Positions 1-11,358 of a stretch of DNA of 64,000 nt are shown in pieces. The DNA is taken from assembly GCF_009834345.1 (NCBI RefSeq), contig NZ_CP035042.1, positions 2,666,001 through 2,730,000 of the forward strand, read 5' to 3'. A program made the translations under genes and the position numbers. Every line of letters starts with the position of its first letter. Within the stretch, counting starts at the first letter, position 1. The notes under the pieces are model-generated. The model made no database searches and was not told where the DNA came from. It worked only from the letters and a program-made list of their open reading frames with translations. Origin of the DNA: Billgrantia tianxiuensis. Its GTDB lineage: Bacteria > Pseudomonadota > Gammaproteobacteria > Pseudomonadales > Halomonadaceae.

Positions 1-905
1 GACACGATATCCCCATGCCCGAAACGCTCACGCATGCGCTGCTCGCGGAATCCCTCCAGCAACCGCGCATAGCGGCGCGGTATCTTGGCACCGGAGCGGC
101 TGACCAGGTGCAGCGTCTCGTACTCGGTCACCGGCAGGTCGAGTTCCTTGACCTGGCGCTGCCAGGGCGAGGTTTCCAGTACCAGTCGCGACACCACGGT
201 AAATCCCAGGCCGCGGGCCACTGCATCAAGCACCATCCCCACTTCATTGGTAAAGCCCTGGCGGCGGAACTGGCTCATGGAGCGGAACTCGTCGGGAAAG
301 TTGCTGCGCAACAGCGCCCCGGCATGATTGATGCCGTCGGAGTAGTTGAGGAAGCCGATACCCATCAGCTCGGTGAGCGAAGTGCCAGCGAAATCGGCCG
401 GCACCACAAGACACAGCGGCTCCTGATGCCAAAGCCGGCACTCCAGCTCCGGGTGTCGAATCGTTTCGGTGACGATCCCCAGGTCGTGACGCCCCGCCAG
501 CACATCGGAGACGATCTCGTGGCTGAAGGCGAAGCTGTAGTTGACCGTCAGCCCGGGCGACATCTGCTGCTGACCGAGAATATAGGGGTAGAACATCAGG
601 CCGACGCTGCCCGGCGAAGCAATTCGGCACTCTCCGGTATCGAGTGCGTCGTCATCGAGCGAATGACGGAACTGCTCGTGCTCGGAGAATAGCCTAAGGC
701 CGTAGTCATAGGCCCGCCGCCCGGCCTCGGTCAGTGTGAAGCGTCGTCCTTGGCGCTCCAGCAACGGCTTGTCGAGATACTGCTCGAGCTTGCGCACATG
801 TTGGCTGACGCCAGGTTGCGTCATGTCGAGGTGTCGTGCGGTGCGCGTGAAGCTACCCGTTTCGACCAGCGTGATGAAGGTACGGAAATACTGGGCGTTG
901 AACAT
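1..905 (-). CDS. LysR-family transcriptional regulator (3' end outside window)
   Basis: The reading frame begins MFNAQYFRTFITLVETGSF, the usual LysR N-terminus, and stays open to the window edge for about 301 codons, so only the last few residues are missing. Residues ~5-60 form the winged helix-turn-helix (TARHLDMTQPGVSQHVRKLE). The rest is a LysR substrate-binding domain that should sense a small-molecule effector. It is divergent from ppnN across about 210 bp. LysR proteins often regulate the divergent gene, but a link to ppnN is unproven because ppnN is a housekeeping nucleosidase. Effector unknown. Confidence 0.85.
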   Translation of the reverse strand, partial: MFNAQYFRTFITLVETGSFTRTARHLDMTQPGVSQHVRKLEQYLDKPLLERQGRRFTLTEAGRRAYDYGLRLFSEHEQFRHSLDDDALDTGECRIASPGSVGLMFYPYILGQQQMSPGLTVNYSFAFSHEIVSDVLAGRHDLGIVTETIRHPELECRLWHQEPLCLVVPADFAGTSLTELMGIGFLNYSDGINHAGALLRSNFPDEFRSMSQFRRQGFTNEVGMVLDAVARGLGFTVVSRLVLETSPWQRQVKELDLPVTEYETLHLVSRSGAKIPRRYARLLEGFREQRMRERFGHGDIV

Positions 906-1115
906 GGCACATCGCTTGAAGTCAGGGACGAGGTCGAAACCGGATCGCTTAATCCTACCACCGCATGCCCAGTGCTGCAGCGCTGCGCCGTGTCAGCCGC
1001 CGTGATAGCATCGCATTACGACTCGATGAAGAATGAATGACTCTCCTGTCGGCCCAGCCACGTGCTGGCATCAACCGGCCTCGACGGGAGACTCCGACGA
1101 CACAAGGATCGTTGC

Positions 1116-2480
1116 ATGCCCGATACCATCTCCACCACCGTTTCTCCCCTGCGAAGCCTGGAAGTGCTTTCGCAACACGAGGTCAATCGCCTGCGCGATA
1201 CCTCCAAGGCCGGCCTGCACGACCTGCTGCGACGCTGCTCGCTTGCCGTCCTCAGCTCCGGCAGCATGACCGACGACAGCCTGGTACTGATGGAGACCTA
1301 TCACGACTTCGATATCGAAGTGATCCAGCAGGACCGCGGCATTCGCCTCAAGTTGACCAATGCCCCGGCCGAGGCCTTCGTCGATGGCAAGATGATCCGC
1401 GGCATTCGCGAGCATCTTTCCTCGGTGCTGCGCGATATCGTCTATGTCTACAACGAAATTCAGCGCCACTCCCGCTTCGACCTGACCACCGGAGAAGGCA
1501 CCACCAACGCGGTGTTTCATATCCTGCGCAAGGCCGGCACGATGAAACCCGGGCGCGATCCCGGTATCGTGGTGTGTTGGGGCGGGCACTCCATCACCCG
1601 CGAGGAGTACGAGTACACCAAGGACGTCGGCTATCAGTTGGGCCTGCGCGAACTGGATATCTGCACCGGCTGCGGCCCCGGGGCCATGAAGGGGCCGATG
1701 AAAGGGGCCAACCTGGCCCATGCCAAGCAGCGTATCGCCGACGGTCGCTACCTGGGTGTCTCCGAGCCGGGCATCATCGCCGCCGAAGCACCCAATCCGC
1801 TGGTCAACGAACTGGTGGTCATGCCCGACATCGAGAAGCGCCTGGAAGCCTTCGTGCGGCTCGGCCATGGCATCGTGGTCTTCCCTGGAGGCGTCGGTAC
1901 CGCCGAGGAGATACTCTACCTGTTGGGCATTCTGCTCCACCCCGACAATGACGACATGGCCTTGCCGGTCATCTTCACCGGCCCCGCCAATTCGGCCGAG
2001 TACTTTCAGCGGATCGACGAATTCCTGGTCTACACCTTGGGCGAGACGGCACGCAGCAAATACCGCATCATCGTCGACGATCCCATCGAGGTCGCCCGCA
2101 CCATGCGCCAGGGCATCGACAGCGTCACGGAGTTCCGGCGCGCCCATCAGGACGCCTTCCATTTCAACTGGCGCCTGACCATCGCCCGCGATTTCCAGGA
2201 AACGTTCGAGCCCACCCACGAGGCCATGGCCGGCCTGGCGCTTCACCGCAATCAGCCGGTGCACGAACTGGCGGCCAACCTGCGCCGGGCGTTCTCGGGC
2301 ATTGTGGCGGGTAACGTGAAGGAGCGCGGCCTACGCGCCATCGAGGCCCACGGCCCCTTCCAACTGCACGCCGAGTCGGAATTGATGCGTCGCCTGGATG
2401 AGTTGCTCGGCTCCTTCGTCGCCCAGGGTCGTATGAAGCTGCCCGGGCAGGAGTACGTGCCCTGTTATCGGCTGGTTTGA
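1116..2480 (+). CDS. ppnN: Pyrimidine/purine nucleotide 5'-monophosphate nucleosidase PpnN
   Basis: LOG-family enzyme that splits nucleoside 5'-monophosphates into base and ribose 5-phosphate; in E. coli PpnN (YgdH) it is stimulated by (p)ppGpp. The product is 454 aa, exactly the E. coli length. The LOG signature PGGVGTAEE lies at residues ~257-265, preceded by the GCGPGAMKGPMKGA segment. An N-terminal domain of ~130 residues and a C-terminal extension match the PpnN architecture, unlike short LOG proteins of ~190 aa. The start at 1116 (MPDTISTTV) has AAGGA seven bases upstream. An in-frame ATG at 1062 lacks a good ribosome site. Cytoplasmic. Confidence 0.9.
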   Translation: MPDTISTTVSPLRSLEVLSQHEVNRLRDTSKAGLHDLLRRCSLAVLSSGSMTDDSLVLMETYHDFDIEVIQQDRGIRLKLTNAPAEAFVDGKMIRGIREHLSSVLRDIVYVYNEIQRHSRFDLTTGEGTTNAVFHILRKAGTMKPGRDPGIVVCWGGHSITREEYEYTKDVGYQLGLRELDICTGCGPGAMKGPMKGANLAHAKQRIADGRYLGVSEPGIIAAEAPNPLVNELVVMPDIEKRLEAFVRLGHGIVVFPGGVGTAEEILYLLGILLHPDNDDMALPVIFTGPANSAEYFQRIDEFLVYTLGETARSKYRIIVDDPIEVARTMRQGIDSVTEFRRAHQDAFHFNWRLTIARDFQETFEPTHEAMAGLALHRNQPVHELAANLRRAFSGIVAGNVKERGLRAIEAHGPFQLHAESELMRRLDELLGSFVAQGRMKLPGQEYVPCYRLV

Positions 2481-2542
2481 GGGTACACGACCGTACCCGC
2501 ACCAAGTCGAGCGGCGCCGCGTATGGCGCCGCTCGGCCAGCA

Positions 2543-2907
2543 CTATTCGGCAGGACGCCACCATAGCCACACGGCATACAGCAGCAGCCCCAGGGTGGCC
2601 CCGTGCGCAATCAGCAGCTGCCAGCTGATCCAGGCGGTGAACAGCGCATGCCATAGGCCCATCCCCCCAAGCCCACGACCAGCGACACGCACAGACGCTT
2701 GCCCAGTCGGGGCAGCCTACCCCGCTCGTCGGCATCTAGCATGCGCCAGTTCATCACGGCCACTGCGGCAATCACCAGCAAGGCAATCGTGATCAGGCTC
2801 AGGCGGTTCTCATGGCCGCCGGCAAGGTAGCGTGGCACAGTGGCCAGCATCAGGACCAGCAGCCCCACCAACAGGCTCAGTCGCTCCGCAGTCGGTGTCG
2901 CACTCAT
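2543..2907 (-). CDS. Small multi-pass membrane protein, frameshifted
   Basis: Starts at 2907 (MSATPTAERLSLLVGLL), separated from the flavodoxin stop by a single base. Hydrophobic helices follow at about residues 8-24 and 36-53. The frame is broken at a run of six C (2663-2668, plus strand). Restoring one base continues the protein as GMGLWHALFTAWISWQLL, then more hydrophobic residues, ending WWRPAE at 2543 for 121 aa and about four membrane segments. The clean restoration of a membrane protein by one base in a homopolymer suggests a sequencing error. I do not recognise the family. Probably co-transcribed after the flavodoxin. Confidence 0.6.
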
Positions 2908-2908
2908 C

Positions 2909-3373
2909 TCAGGCCACCGTGAGCTGCTGGGTTTCGATCCACTCCTCGGCCCAAGGCAACGCGGCATCGTCAGCCATGAAAGTCTCCATGGCATCGATTT
3001 CCAGGCGCTCTCCCAGACGGGTGGCGCCTAGATCCTCGAGCATTTCGTCCAGCCGACGCCCGGCGCCACAGAAGGTATCGCCGTAGGAGCTGTCGCCCAA
3101 GGCGATCAGGCCGTAGCGAAGGCCGACGAGGGCCGGACTCTGCTCATCCAGCCCGCGGGCAAAGGGCACGAAATTGCCGGGAAAGTCGCCGCTACCGGTG
3201 GTGGAGACACAGAACAGCGCCAGATCGGGCCGCTCCTCGGTCAAATCCTCCAGCGTGGGCTGCTCCAGAATGGCAGTCTCATAACCGGCCGCCTCGAACA
3301 GCGGAGCGATCTGCTCGGCGACATCGAGCGCGCCGCCATACATGGTTCCTACGAAGATCTTCAGCATTGGCAT
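2909..3373 (-). CDS. Flavodoxin-domain protein (MioC-like)
   Basis: Short-chain flavodoxin of about 154 aa, binding FMN as a one-electron carrier in the cytoplasm. The N-terminus MLKIFVGTMYGGALDVAEQI has the flavodoxin beta1/phosphate-loop pattern. VSTTGSGDFPGNF is the second FMN loop, and ALGDSSYGDTFCGAGR is the conserved ALGDSSY segment seen in MioC and sulfite-reductase flavodoxin domains. It lacks a reductase domain, so it is a free flavodoxin. The start is either 3373 (MPMLK) or 3367 (MLKIF); neither has a strong ribosome site. It is followed immediately by the small membrane protein gene and is divergent from the DUF2788 gene. Confidence 0.8.
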   Translation of the reverse strand: MPMLKIFVGTMYGGALDVAEQIAPLFEAAGYETAILEQPTLEDLTEERPDLALFCVSTTGSGDFPGNFVPFARGLDEQSPALVGLRYGLIALGDSSYGDTFCGAGRRLDEMLEDLGATRLGERLEIDAMETFMADDAALPWAEEWIETQQLTVA

Positions 3374-3517
3374 GTCGGGAATAAACCTGAATTCGTTCGA
3401 CGCGATGGTACCACGACCCGACCCTTGCCGCAGGCAGCCAGCCTCGATGCGGCAGGAATGCACGCGGCAAAGCGCAGCAAGTCATCGAGACGCTCAGCGA
3501 CGGGTTGTCGCATGCGG

Positions 3518-3540
3518 CTCGGGCAATGCCCGAGTATAAT
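3518..3540 (+). promoter_or_regulatory. Candidate promoter with hairpin/operator and TATAAT box
   Basis: A perfect 7-bp inverted repeat (CTCGGGC-AAT-GCCCGAG, 3518-3534) abuts a consensus -10 hexamer TATAAT (3535-3540). The DUF2788 ribosome site follows at ~3556 and its ATG at 3568, giving a leader of about 20 nt. No good -35 hexamer is visible at 17-bp spacing, so the repeat sitting in the spacer may bind an activator or repressor. Confidence 0.45.
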
Positions 3541-3567
3541 GGTTGGCCTCTCGTTCGAGGAGGCAAC

Positions 3568-3780
3568 ATGCTGCAGACGCAAACGTTCGAAGCCTGGATC
3601 ACTCCCCTGCTCATTGGCGGCCTGATCCTGTTCATGGGCTTCATCATCTGGGACCTGGCCAAGAAATCCCAGGCCGGACGTTTCGGCACCATCATGCTCT
3701 TCGTCGTGCTCGGCGCCGGCATGATGGGCTACATCTTCAAGGTGGTCATCACCTGGTTAATGGAGAGCGGCGGCATCTAG
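3568..3780 (+). CDS. DUF2788 small membrane protein
   Basis: A 70-aa protein beginning MLQTQTFEAWITPLLIG, with two transmembrane helices at about residues 9-29 and 39-63 joined by a short basic loop (DLAKKSQAGRF). This length and layout match the DUF2788 family of gammaproteobacteria, whose function is unknown. The start at 3568 has a strong CGAGGAGG ribosome site. Earlier in-frame ATGs lie upstream of the TATAAT box and are unlikely. It is a single-gene unit convergent with ihfA. Confidence 0.75.
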   Translation: MLQTQTFEAWITPLLIGGLILFMGFIIWDLAKKSQAGRFGTIMLFVVLGAGMMGYIFKVVITWLMESGGI

Positions 3781-3841
3781 GGAAACTGCCTGACCTTCAC
3801 ACGCCGATTTTTCAGACGAAGCCTGCAGAAATGAAACGACA

Positions 3842-3880
3842 CCAGCCCGCTCTCTCGCGATGTACGAGAGAGCGGGCTGG
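3842..3880. terminator. Bidirectional-type terminator hairpin
   Basis: A perfect 16-bp stem (arms 3842-3857 and 3865-3880) with a 7-nt loop sits between the convergent DUF2788 and ihfA genes. There is no long T tract on either side, so it may act as a weak terminator or an mRNA 3'-end stabiliser for both transcripts. Confidence 0.6.
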
Positions 3881-3900
3881 CGGTTGGTACATCAGCTGGA

Positions 3901-4206
3901 TCAGCTGGACGCCGGACCTTCGTAACGCTCAACCTGGCTCTTGAGCTTCTGGCCGGGCCGGAAGGTCACGACACGGCGCGCCGAAATGGGGATTTCCTCC
4001 CCGGTTTTCGGGTTGCGCCCGGGCCGCTCGCGCTTGTCACGCAGATCGAAATTGCCGAATCCCGACAGCTTCACCTGCTCGTTCTCGCGCAGACACGCCC
4101 GGATCTCCTCGAAGAAGGCCTCCACCATGGCCTTGGCCTCACGCTTGGTCAGCCCCAACTCGGCGTGGAGGTGTTCGGCCAGTTCCGCCTTGGTCAACGC
4201 TCCCAT
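3901..4206 (-). CDS. ihfA: Integration host factor subunit alpha
   Basis: DNA-bending nucleoid protein, the alpha chain of the IHF heterodimer, used in site-specific recombination, replication and sigma-54 promoter activation. The 101-aa product has the full HU/IHF fold. It begins [19 protein letters not shown], carries the beta-arm signature [21 protein letters not shown], and ends with the usual alpha-subunit tail. It is last in the thrS-infC-rpmI-rplT-pheS-pheT-ihfA operon, 58 bp after pheT, the standard gammaproteobacterial position that separates it from ihfB. Confidence 0.97.
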   Translation of the reverse strand: MGALTKAELAEHLHAELGLTKREAKAMVEAFFEEIRACLRENEQVKLSGFGNFDLRDKRERPGRNPKTGEEIPISARRVVTFRPGQKLKSQVERYEGPASS

Positions 4207-4264
4207 GTCTACTCCTCAGAGTGGCGGTCCAGCCCGCCGCCTGCATGGCTTCCGGCGTGCTGCG

Positions 4265-6645
4265 CTAGCCGCGCAGCTCGGCTCCCAGATGCTGATGCGA
4301 TTCAGCGACGATGGCATCGACCAACTGATTGATTTCTTCGTCATTCAGCGTGCGCGAAGGATGCTGCCAGGTCAAGCCCAAGGCAACACTCTTGCGACCT
4401 TCGGGTACCCCCTTGCCCTGATAGACGTCGAACAAGCGAAGCTCCCGCAGCCACTGCCCCGCCTGCGCGCGGACACAATCCAGCAGCGCCTGGACGGGAC
4501 GATCCTCTCCAAGCAGGAATGCCAGGTCCCGCCGCACTTCCGGGTAACGGGAGAGCGGTTCGAACGTCGGCAGCCGGCCATGGGTCAGCGCATCCTGGCG
4601 TACCTCGAACAGGAAGACCTCGACCTTGAGACCCAGCTCGGCCTTCACCCCTGGGTGTAGCGCGCCGATCCAGCCGACCGGTTCGCCGCGGTGAATGATC
4701 CGCGCACTCTGCCCCGGATGCAGCGCCGGGTGCTCGCCGGGCTCGAAGCGCCAGGCGCCCTCTTCACCACCCAGCGCGATCAGGCTCTCCAGATCGCCCT
4801 TGAGGTCGAAGAAATCGACCTTCTCGCGACCACCGGCCCAGCCTTCGGGGAGACGCTCGCCGCAGGCCAGAGCACCGACCATGGGGGTCTGCTCCAGCTC
4901 GTCGAGGTCGCCGCGGAACACCAGTCCGGTCTCGAACAGGCGCACACGGGTCTGCTGGCGGTTGAGGTTGTACTCCAACGCTCGTATCAGCCCCGGGAAC
5001 AGGCTCGCCCGCATCACCGCCAAATCGCTGGAAATGGGATTGGCCAGGCGTGGCGACACCGCATCCGGCAGCAGGGCTTGCTGCAGTTCGGGAGCAACGA
5101 AGCTGTAGGTAACCGCTTCCTGATAACCACGCGCTACCATCTGACGGCGCAAACGTGCCAGGGGGGTACGCGCCTCGTGGTCGGGGCGCAGCGCCAGACG
5201 CGCCGCCGGACGACGCACCGGCAGCAGGTTGTAGCCGTGAATGCGCGCCACTTCCTCGATCAGATCCTCCTCGATGGCGATATCGAAGCGCCAGCTCGGC
5301 ACCTTCGCCTGCCACCCGGCTTCGACGACGCTCACCTGCATGCCCAACCGCTCGAGAATGTCCTGCACTTCAGCGCTGGGCAGCGCCTTGCACAGCGCCT
5401 GCTCGAGCCTCGCGGCACGCAGCATGACCTCACGCTCGGCGGGTAGGTTGGTCTCGCTCGCCACCTCCACCAGCGGCCCCGGCTCGCCGCCGGTGATCTC
5501 GAGCAGCAGCGCCGTTGCACGCTCCACGGCTTCACGTGTGAGCTGCGGATCGACCCCACGCTCGAAGCGATGCGAGGCATCGGTATGCAGCCCGTAGGAG
5601 CGCGCCTGGCCCGCCACCGCCAGCGGTGAGAAGAAGGCGGATTCGAGGAAAATATCGCGGGTCGCCGGACTGACCCCGGAGTGCTCCCCGCCCATCACGC
5701 CAGCGATGGCCAGCGGCCCGCGCTCATCGGCGATCACCAGCGTGGAGGCGCCCAGGGTGATCTCCTGGCCATCGAGCAGTACCAGCCGCTCGCCCTCGCG
5801 GGCCAGTCGCACCACTACGGCACCGTGCAGGTTGTCGCGATCGAAAGCGTGCAGCGGCTGGCCGAGCTCGAGCATCACGTAGTTGGTGACGTCGACCACC
5901 GGATCGATGGAGCGAATGCCACTGCGCCGTAGACGCTCGACCATCCACAGCGGCGTGGCGGCGGTGACGTCGACACCCTTGATCAGCCGACCGATGTAAC
6001 GGGGGCAGCGTCCGCCGTCCTCGACGCGCACGGGGAACGTCTCGTCATGACGGGGAGCGACCGGCTCGATGACGGGCGGCGTGATCGGCAGACGGTTGAG
6101 CACGCCAACCTCCCGCGCCAGCCCCTTGAGGCTGAGGCAATCGCCGCGGTTGGGCGTCAGGTCGACCTCGACGGTGTGATCGTCGAGCCCCATCCAGGCG
6201 CGAAAATCCTCGCCGGCCGGCGCATCGGCAGGCAGTACCAGAATGCCCCCGAGGTCTCCTCGGCCAGGCCTAGTTCGGAAGCCGAGCAGATCATTCCGCG
6301 CGACTCGACGCCACGCAGCTTGGCCTTCTTGATCTTGAAGTCGCCAGGCAGCACCGCTCCCACCCGGGCAAAGGGCACCTTCTGCCCCACTGCCACGTTG
6401 GTCGCACCACACACCACCTGCACCGGCTCGCCACTGCCGTCAACCACCTGACAGACATTGAGCTTGTCGGCATCGGGATGCGGCTGCTTGTCGACGACCT
6501 CGGCCACCACCACGCCATCGAAGGCGGATGCGACAGGCTCGACGGCATCGACTTCCAGGCCGGCCATGGTGATCTGGTCGGCCAGGCCCTGTACGCCAAG
6601 CTGCGGCGATACCCATTCACGCAGCCACTGTTCGGAAAATTTCAT
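4265..6645 (-). CDS. pheT: Phenylalanine-tRNA ligase beta subunit (apparent frameshift)
   Basis: Beta chain of the alpha2-beta2 phenylalanyl-tRNA synthetase; it binds and edits tRNA-Phe. The start at 6645 gives [14 protein letters not shown]. An N-terminal tRNA-binding domain follows ([12 protein letters not shown]), then the B3/B4 editing and B5 domains, and a C-terminal FDX-ACB domain. The frame breaks at a run of five C (6246-6250). One added base joins [10 protein letters not shown] to [15 protein letters not shown] and yields 793 aa, against 795 in E. coli. The enzyme is essential, so the break is almost certainly a sequencing error. It lies 28 bp downstream of pheS. Confidence 0.95.
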
Positions 6646-6673
6646 GACAAATCCTGTGTTCTGCAGCGGTCGG

Positions 6674-7720
<1,047 letters not shown>

Positions 7721-7820
7721 CTATTAGCACATCACTGGCGCGCGGCAAAAAACGCCGGGAACGATTTAACGTCGCGCCAGCGACGGCCCGTAGGGTGGTT
7801 GCCATGGATAGGCAATCACC

Positions 7821-7855
7821 AAAAAAACAGGGGAAGAGCGGCTGCTCTTCCCCTG
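7821..7855 (-). terminator. Intrinsic terminator/attenuator between rplT and pheS
   Basis: Arms CAGGGGAAGAGC (7828-7839) and GCTCTTCCCCTG (7844-7855) make a perfect 12-bp stem with a 4-nt loop. On the minus strand it is followed by seven T (7821-7827). This is the place of the pheST attenuator in E. coli, but I found no Phe-rich leader peptide here. Confidence 0.85.
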
Positions 7856-7916
7856 CGACGGTCTGGCATCGTGTCGGACCAGCCTAAGCCGGCCCGACGC
7901 CATCGGCCGATGTCAC

Positions 7917-8270
7917 TTACTGGGCAGCCTTGGCCTTCTCGACGATAGCGGCAAAAGCAGCCTTCTCGTGAACGGCCAGGTCGGCCAGCACCTTACGATC
8001 GATTTCGATCCCGGCCTTCTTCAGGCCACCGACGAAGCGGCTGTAGGACAGGCCGTGCTGACGGGCACCGGCGTTGATACGCTGGATCCACAGGGCACGG
8101 AACTGACGCTTACGCTGGCGACGGTCGCGATAGGCATACTGACCGGCCTTGATGACGGCCTGCTTGGCTACGCGGAAGACGCGCGAACGGGCACCGTAGT
8201 AGCCCTTGGCCAGCTTAAGAATCTTCTTGTGACGACGACGAGCGACGACACCACGCTTGACACGAGTCAT
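7917..8270 (-). CDS. rplT: 50S ribosomal protein L20
   Basis: Large-subunit ribosomal protein needed early in 50S assembly; it binds 23S rRNA and, in E. coli, represses its own operon translationally. The 117-aa product has the L20 basic N-terminus ([19 protein letters not shown]), the [19 protein letters not shown] core and family length. It lies 36 bp after rpmI and before the pheS terminator. Confidence 0.98.
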   Translation of the reverse strand: MTRVKRGVVARRRHKKILKLAKGYYGARSRVFRVAKQAVIKAGQYAYRDRRQRKRQFRALWIQRINAGARQHGLSYSRFVGGLKKAGIEIDRKVLADLAVHEKAAFAAIVEKAKAAQ

Positions 8271-8306
8271 GGCTTTCTCCTGACTTAGATATGGGCAACC
8301 AAGGGC

Positions 8307-8501
8307 TTACAGATTCGGCAGCATGCGCTGGATCAGGGCCTTGTCGGCGTCGTGAATCTGCTTCATACCGCGCAGTTGACGCTTACGCTTGGTCGACTTC
8401 TTGGTCAGGATGTGGCTACGGAACGACTGCTTGTGCTTGAAGCCGTTGGCCGTCTTCTTGAAGCGCTTGGCAGCGCCGCTGTTGCTCTTGATTTTCGGCA
8501 T
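8307..8501 (-). CDS. rpmI: 50S ribosomal protein L35
   Basis: A 64-aa very basic ribosomal protein of the large subunit. It starts [20 protein letters not shown], the universal L35 N-terminus, and continues with [17 protein letters not shown]. It sits between infC (84 bp upstream) and rplT, and in enterobacteria is translationally coupled to rplT. Confidence 0.98.
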   Translation of the reverse strand: MPKIKSNSGAAKRFKKTANGFKHKQSFRSHILTKKSTKRKRQLRGMKQIHDADKALIQRMLPNL

Positions 8502-8585
8502 GAGACTAACTCCGCTCGAGGTTTTTCAGAAAATCCGGGGCCGATGGCCGGCATTGGCCGACCATCCGTTTGACGGGCCTGCGGA

Positions 8586-9125
8586 TCACTTCTTCTTGGG
8601 GGCAATGATCATGGTCATCTGGCGCCCTTCCATCTTGGGGAAGGCCTCCACGGTCCCGATATCCTCGAGATCCGCGGCGATCCGCTCCATCAGCTTGCGG
8701 CCGATGTCCTGGTGCGCCATTTCACGGCCGCGAAAACGCAGCGTGACCTTGCCCTTGTCGCCACCTTCGAGGAAGCGGATCAGGTTACGAAGCTTGACCT
8801 GATAATCGCCCTCGTCGGTGCCAGGCCGGAATTTGACTTCCTTGACCTGAATCTGCTTCGTCTTCTTCTTCTGAGCTGCCTTTTGCTTCTTCTGCTCGAA
8901 GACGAATTTGCCGTAATCCATGATCTTGCAGACGATCGGATCGGCATTGGAAATCTGGACGAGGTCTAGACCGGCCGCTTCGGCGCGCTCGAGCGCTTCG
9001 CTGGTCGGCACAATGCCCAGCTGCTCGCCGTCGCTGTCGATCAGGCGTACCTGATCCTCGGTTATCCGCTCGTTCATTGGGGGGCGCTTGTCCTGTGGAC
9101 GTCCGCGCGGGCTGCTTCGCTTGAT
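8586..9125 (-). CDS. infC: Translation initiation factor IF-3 with AUC start codon
   Basis: IF-3 binds the 30S subunit, prevents 50S joining and proofreads the start codon. Core segments match IF3, for example [15 protein letters not shown] and [17 protein letters not shown]. The family N-terminus ([20 protein letters not shown]) lines up with an AUC codon at 9125, giving 179 aa against 180 in E. coli. A GGAGACGGA ribosome site lies just upstream of it. The only upstream ATG (9167) adds 14 residues not expected in the family. E. coli infC uses AUU for autogenous control by IF3, so AUC here fits the same logic. The ATG at 9077 would cut off conserved residues. Confidence 0.93.
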   Translation of the reverse strand: MKRSSPRGRPQDKRPPMNERITEDQVRLIDSDGEQLGIVPTSEALERAEAAGLDLVQISNADPIVCKIMDYGKFVFEQKKQKAAQKKKTKQIQVKEVKFRPGTDEGDYQVKLRNLIRFLEGGDKGKVTLRFRGREMAHQDIGRKLMERIAADLEDIGTVEAFPKMEGRQMTMIIAPKKK

Positions 9126-9213
9126 CGTTCCGTCTCCGTTCCGGTAATTGACGATGTCGGTAGCCAACTGTCTTTACCACCTGGGCCATACCCACCTGGG
9201 CCTGTCAGCCTTG

Positions 9214-11112
9214 TTACCAGCCTTCAGCCCTGATCCGCTCGATGAAGGCATCGACGGTCATGGTGCCCAGATTTTCGCCACTGCGCGTACGCACGGCAAC
9301 AGAGTCGGCTTCGACTTCCTTATCTCCTACTACCAGGAGATAGGGAATCTTCTGCAACGTATGTTCGCGGATTTTAAAGCCGATCTTCTCGTTCCTCAAG
9401 TCCGCCTTGACGCGAAGGCCAATTTTCTGCAAGCGACGCTCGAGATCAAGGGCATAATCGCGCTGCGCATCGGTAATGGTCATCACCACCGCCTGCTCCG
9501 GTGCCAGCCACAGCGGCATTGCACCTGCATAGTGCTCGATCAGGATACCGATGAAGCGCTCGAAGGAACCCAGTATCGCCCGATGCAGCATGACAGGCGT
9601 CTTGCGCTCGCCGTCCTCGTCGACGAACTGGGCGCCCAGGCGGCCCGGCAGGTTGAAATCGAGCTGCAGGGTACCGCACTGCCACACGCGATTGAGGCAG
9701 TCGCGCAGCGCGAATTCGATCTTCGGCCCGTAGAAGGCCCCCTCGCCCGGCTGCAACTCCCAGTCGAGGCCGGTGGCGTTCAGTGCCGCCTCGAGACCGG
9801 CTTCGGCACGATCCCACAGTGCCGCCTCGCCCATGAAATCCTCGGGACGCGTCGAAAGCTTGAGCTCGACGTCTTCGAAGCCCAACTCCTTGTAAACCTT
9901 CAGAGTCAGGGCGATGAAGGCCTCGGCCTCGCCCTGAATCTGCTTTTCCGTACAGAAAATGTGGGCATCGTCCTGGGTGAAACCCCGCACCCGCATCAAG
10001 CCGTGCAGCGAGCCGGAAGGCTCGTTGCGGTGACAGCTGCCGAACTCGGCCAGGCGCAGCGGCAGGTCACGATAGCTCTTCAGCCCCTGGTTGAACACCT
10101 GCACATGGCAGGGGCAGTTCATCGGCTTGACCGCGTACTCGCGCTTCTCCGACTCGGTGGTGAACATCAGGTCACTGTAGTGACCCCAGTGGCCGGACTT
10201 CTTCCACAGCGACAGATCGACGACCTGCGGCGTACGAATCTCCTGATAACCGTGCTCGATCTGGATCCGGCGCATGTACTGCTCCAGCGCCTGGTACAGG
10301 GTCCAGCCGTTGGGATGCCAGAACACCATGCCCGGTGCCTCCTCCTGCAAATGGAAGAGGTCCATGCGCTTGGCCAGCTTGCGATGATCGCGCTTCTCGG
10401 CTTCCTCGAGGCGTTGCAGGTAGGCCTTGAGTTCCTTCTTGTCGCCCCAGGCGGTGCCGTAGATACGGGTCAGCATCGGCTTGGTGGCATCGCCGCGCCA
10501 ATAGGCGCCCGCCAGCTTGGTCAGCTTGAACGCCTTCAGATGCCGAGTATTGGGCACGTGGGGGCCCCGGCACATGTCGGTATATTCCAGGTGATGATAA
10601 AGCCGGATCGTTTCGCCCTCGGGGATCTCGCGCACGATCTCCTGCTTGTAGGGCTCCTCCCGATGGAGGAAAGTCAGCATCGCCTTGTCGCGATCGACGT
10701 ACTCGCGCACCACGTCGTATTCACTATCGATCAGCGCCTTCATGCGCTCCTCGATGGCGGCAAGGTCGTCCGGTGTCACCGAACGGCCGAAATCGATGTC
10801 GTAGTAGAAACCGTCATCGATCACCGGCCCGATGGCCATCTTGGCGTCAGGATAGAGCTGCTTGACGGCATGGCCGATCAGATGCGCACAGGAGTGGCGG
10901 ATGATCTCGAGCCCTTCGGGATCGCGGGCGGTAATGATTGCCACCTCGGCGTCATGGGTGATGAGATCGGCGGCGTCCACCAGCTCGCCATCGATCTTGC
11001 CGGCCACGCAGGCCTTGGCCAGACCGGGTCCGATGGACTCGGCGAGCTGCATCACGCTAATGGGTTCGTCGAAGGTTCTCTGGCTGCCGTCCGGCAGGGT
11101 CACGATGGGCAT
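9214..11112 (-). CDS. thrS: Threonine-tRNA ligase
   Basis: Class II aminoacyl-tRNA synthetase charging tRNA-Thr. The 632-aa product (E. coli 642) has the N-terminal TGS domain (residues ~1-61), the editing domain with [16 protein letters not shown], and a catalytic core with [20 protein letters not shown] and [20 protein letters not shown]. An anticodon-binding domain closes the protein. The start at 11112 ([14 protein letters not shown]) is the family start; an upstream ATG at 11214 adds unrelated sequence. It is the first gene of the translation operon, 88 bp before infC. In E. coli ThrS represses its own mRNA by leader binding; I did not identify such a leader here. Confidence 0.97.
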   Translation of the reverse strand: MPIVTLPDGSQRTFDEPISVMQLAESIGPGLAKACVAGKIDGELVDAADLITHDAEVAIITARDPEGLEIIRHSCAHLIGHAVKQLYPDAKMAIGPVIDDGFYYDIDFGRSVTPDDLAAIEERMKALIDSEYDVVREYVDRDKAMLTFLHREEPYKQEIVREIPEGETIRLYHHLEYTDMCRGPHVPNTRHLKAFKLTKLAGAYWRGDATKPMLTRIYGTAWGDKKELKAYLQRLEEAEKRDHRKLAKRMDLFHLQEEAPGMVFWHPNGWTLYQALEQYMRRIQIEHGYQEIRTPQVVDLSLWKKSGHWGHYSDLMFTTESEKREYAVKPMNCPCHVQVFNQGLKSYRDLPLRLAEFGSCHRNEPSGSLHGLMRVRGFTQDDAHIFCTEKQIQGEAEAFIALTLKVYKELGFEDVELKLSTRPEDFMGEAALWDRAEAGLEAALNATGLDWELQPGEGAFYGPKIEFALRDCLNRVWQCGTLQLDFNLPGRLGAQFVDEDGERKTPVMLHRAILGSFERFIGILIEHYAGAMPLWLAPEQAVVMTITDAQRDYALDLERRLQKIGLRVKADLRNEKIGFKIREHTLQKIPYLLVVGDKEVEADSVAVRTRSGENLGTMTVDAFIERIRAEGW

Positions 11113-11358
11113 CGAAGCGTCCTTTGCGCAGTGGTGATCCATACCAGGGATCACATGTCGCGGTTGATAGCAGAATTCAAAAACAGGGTTCAATCCGGGA
11201 AGCGTACGGCCCACCCACTACTCTGGGCGATACGGGTGCCTAGCCAGCCGGCCCCGCCGCACGTCACGGAGCCGACAAGACTAACAGAATCGACCCTGCG
11301 TGCGCCACGGAACTCATTGCCATAGACAAAAAGCCGTCCAGAGACAAAAGCTGGCCAC

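Noticed and set aside
1071..2264. A 397-codon open frame on the minus strand opposite ppnN
   Set aside because: It lies fully antisense to a gene with clear PpnN motifs and length; the translation is Gly/Ala/Val/His-rich mirror sequence, a common product of high-GC coding DNA.
9148..11325. A 725-codon plus-strand open frame opposite thrS
   Set aside because: It is antisense to a full-length threonyl-tRNA synthetase with all motifs; it has no ribosome site and no recognisable domain.
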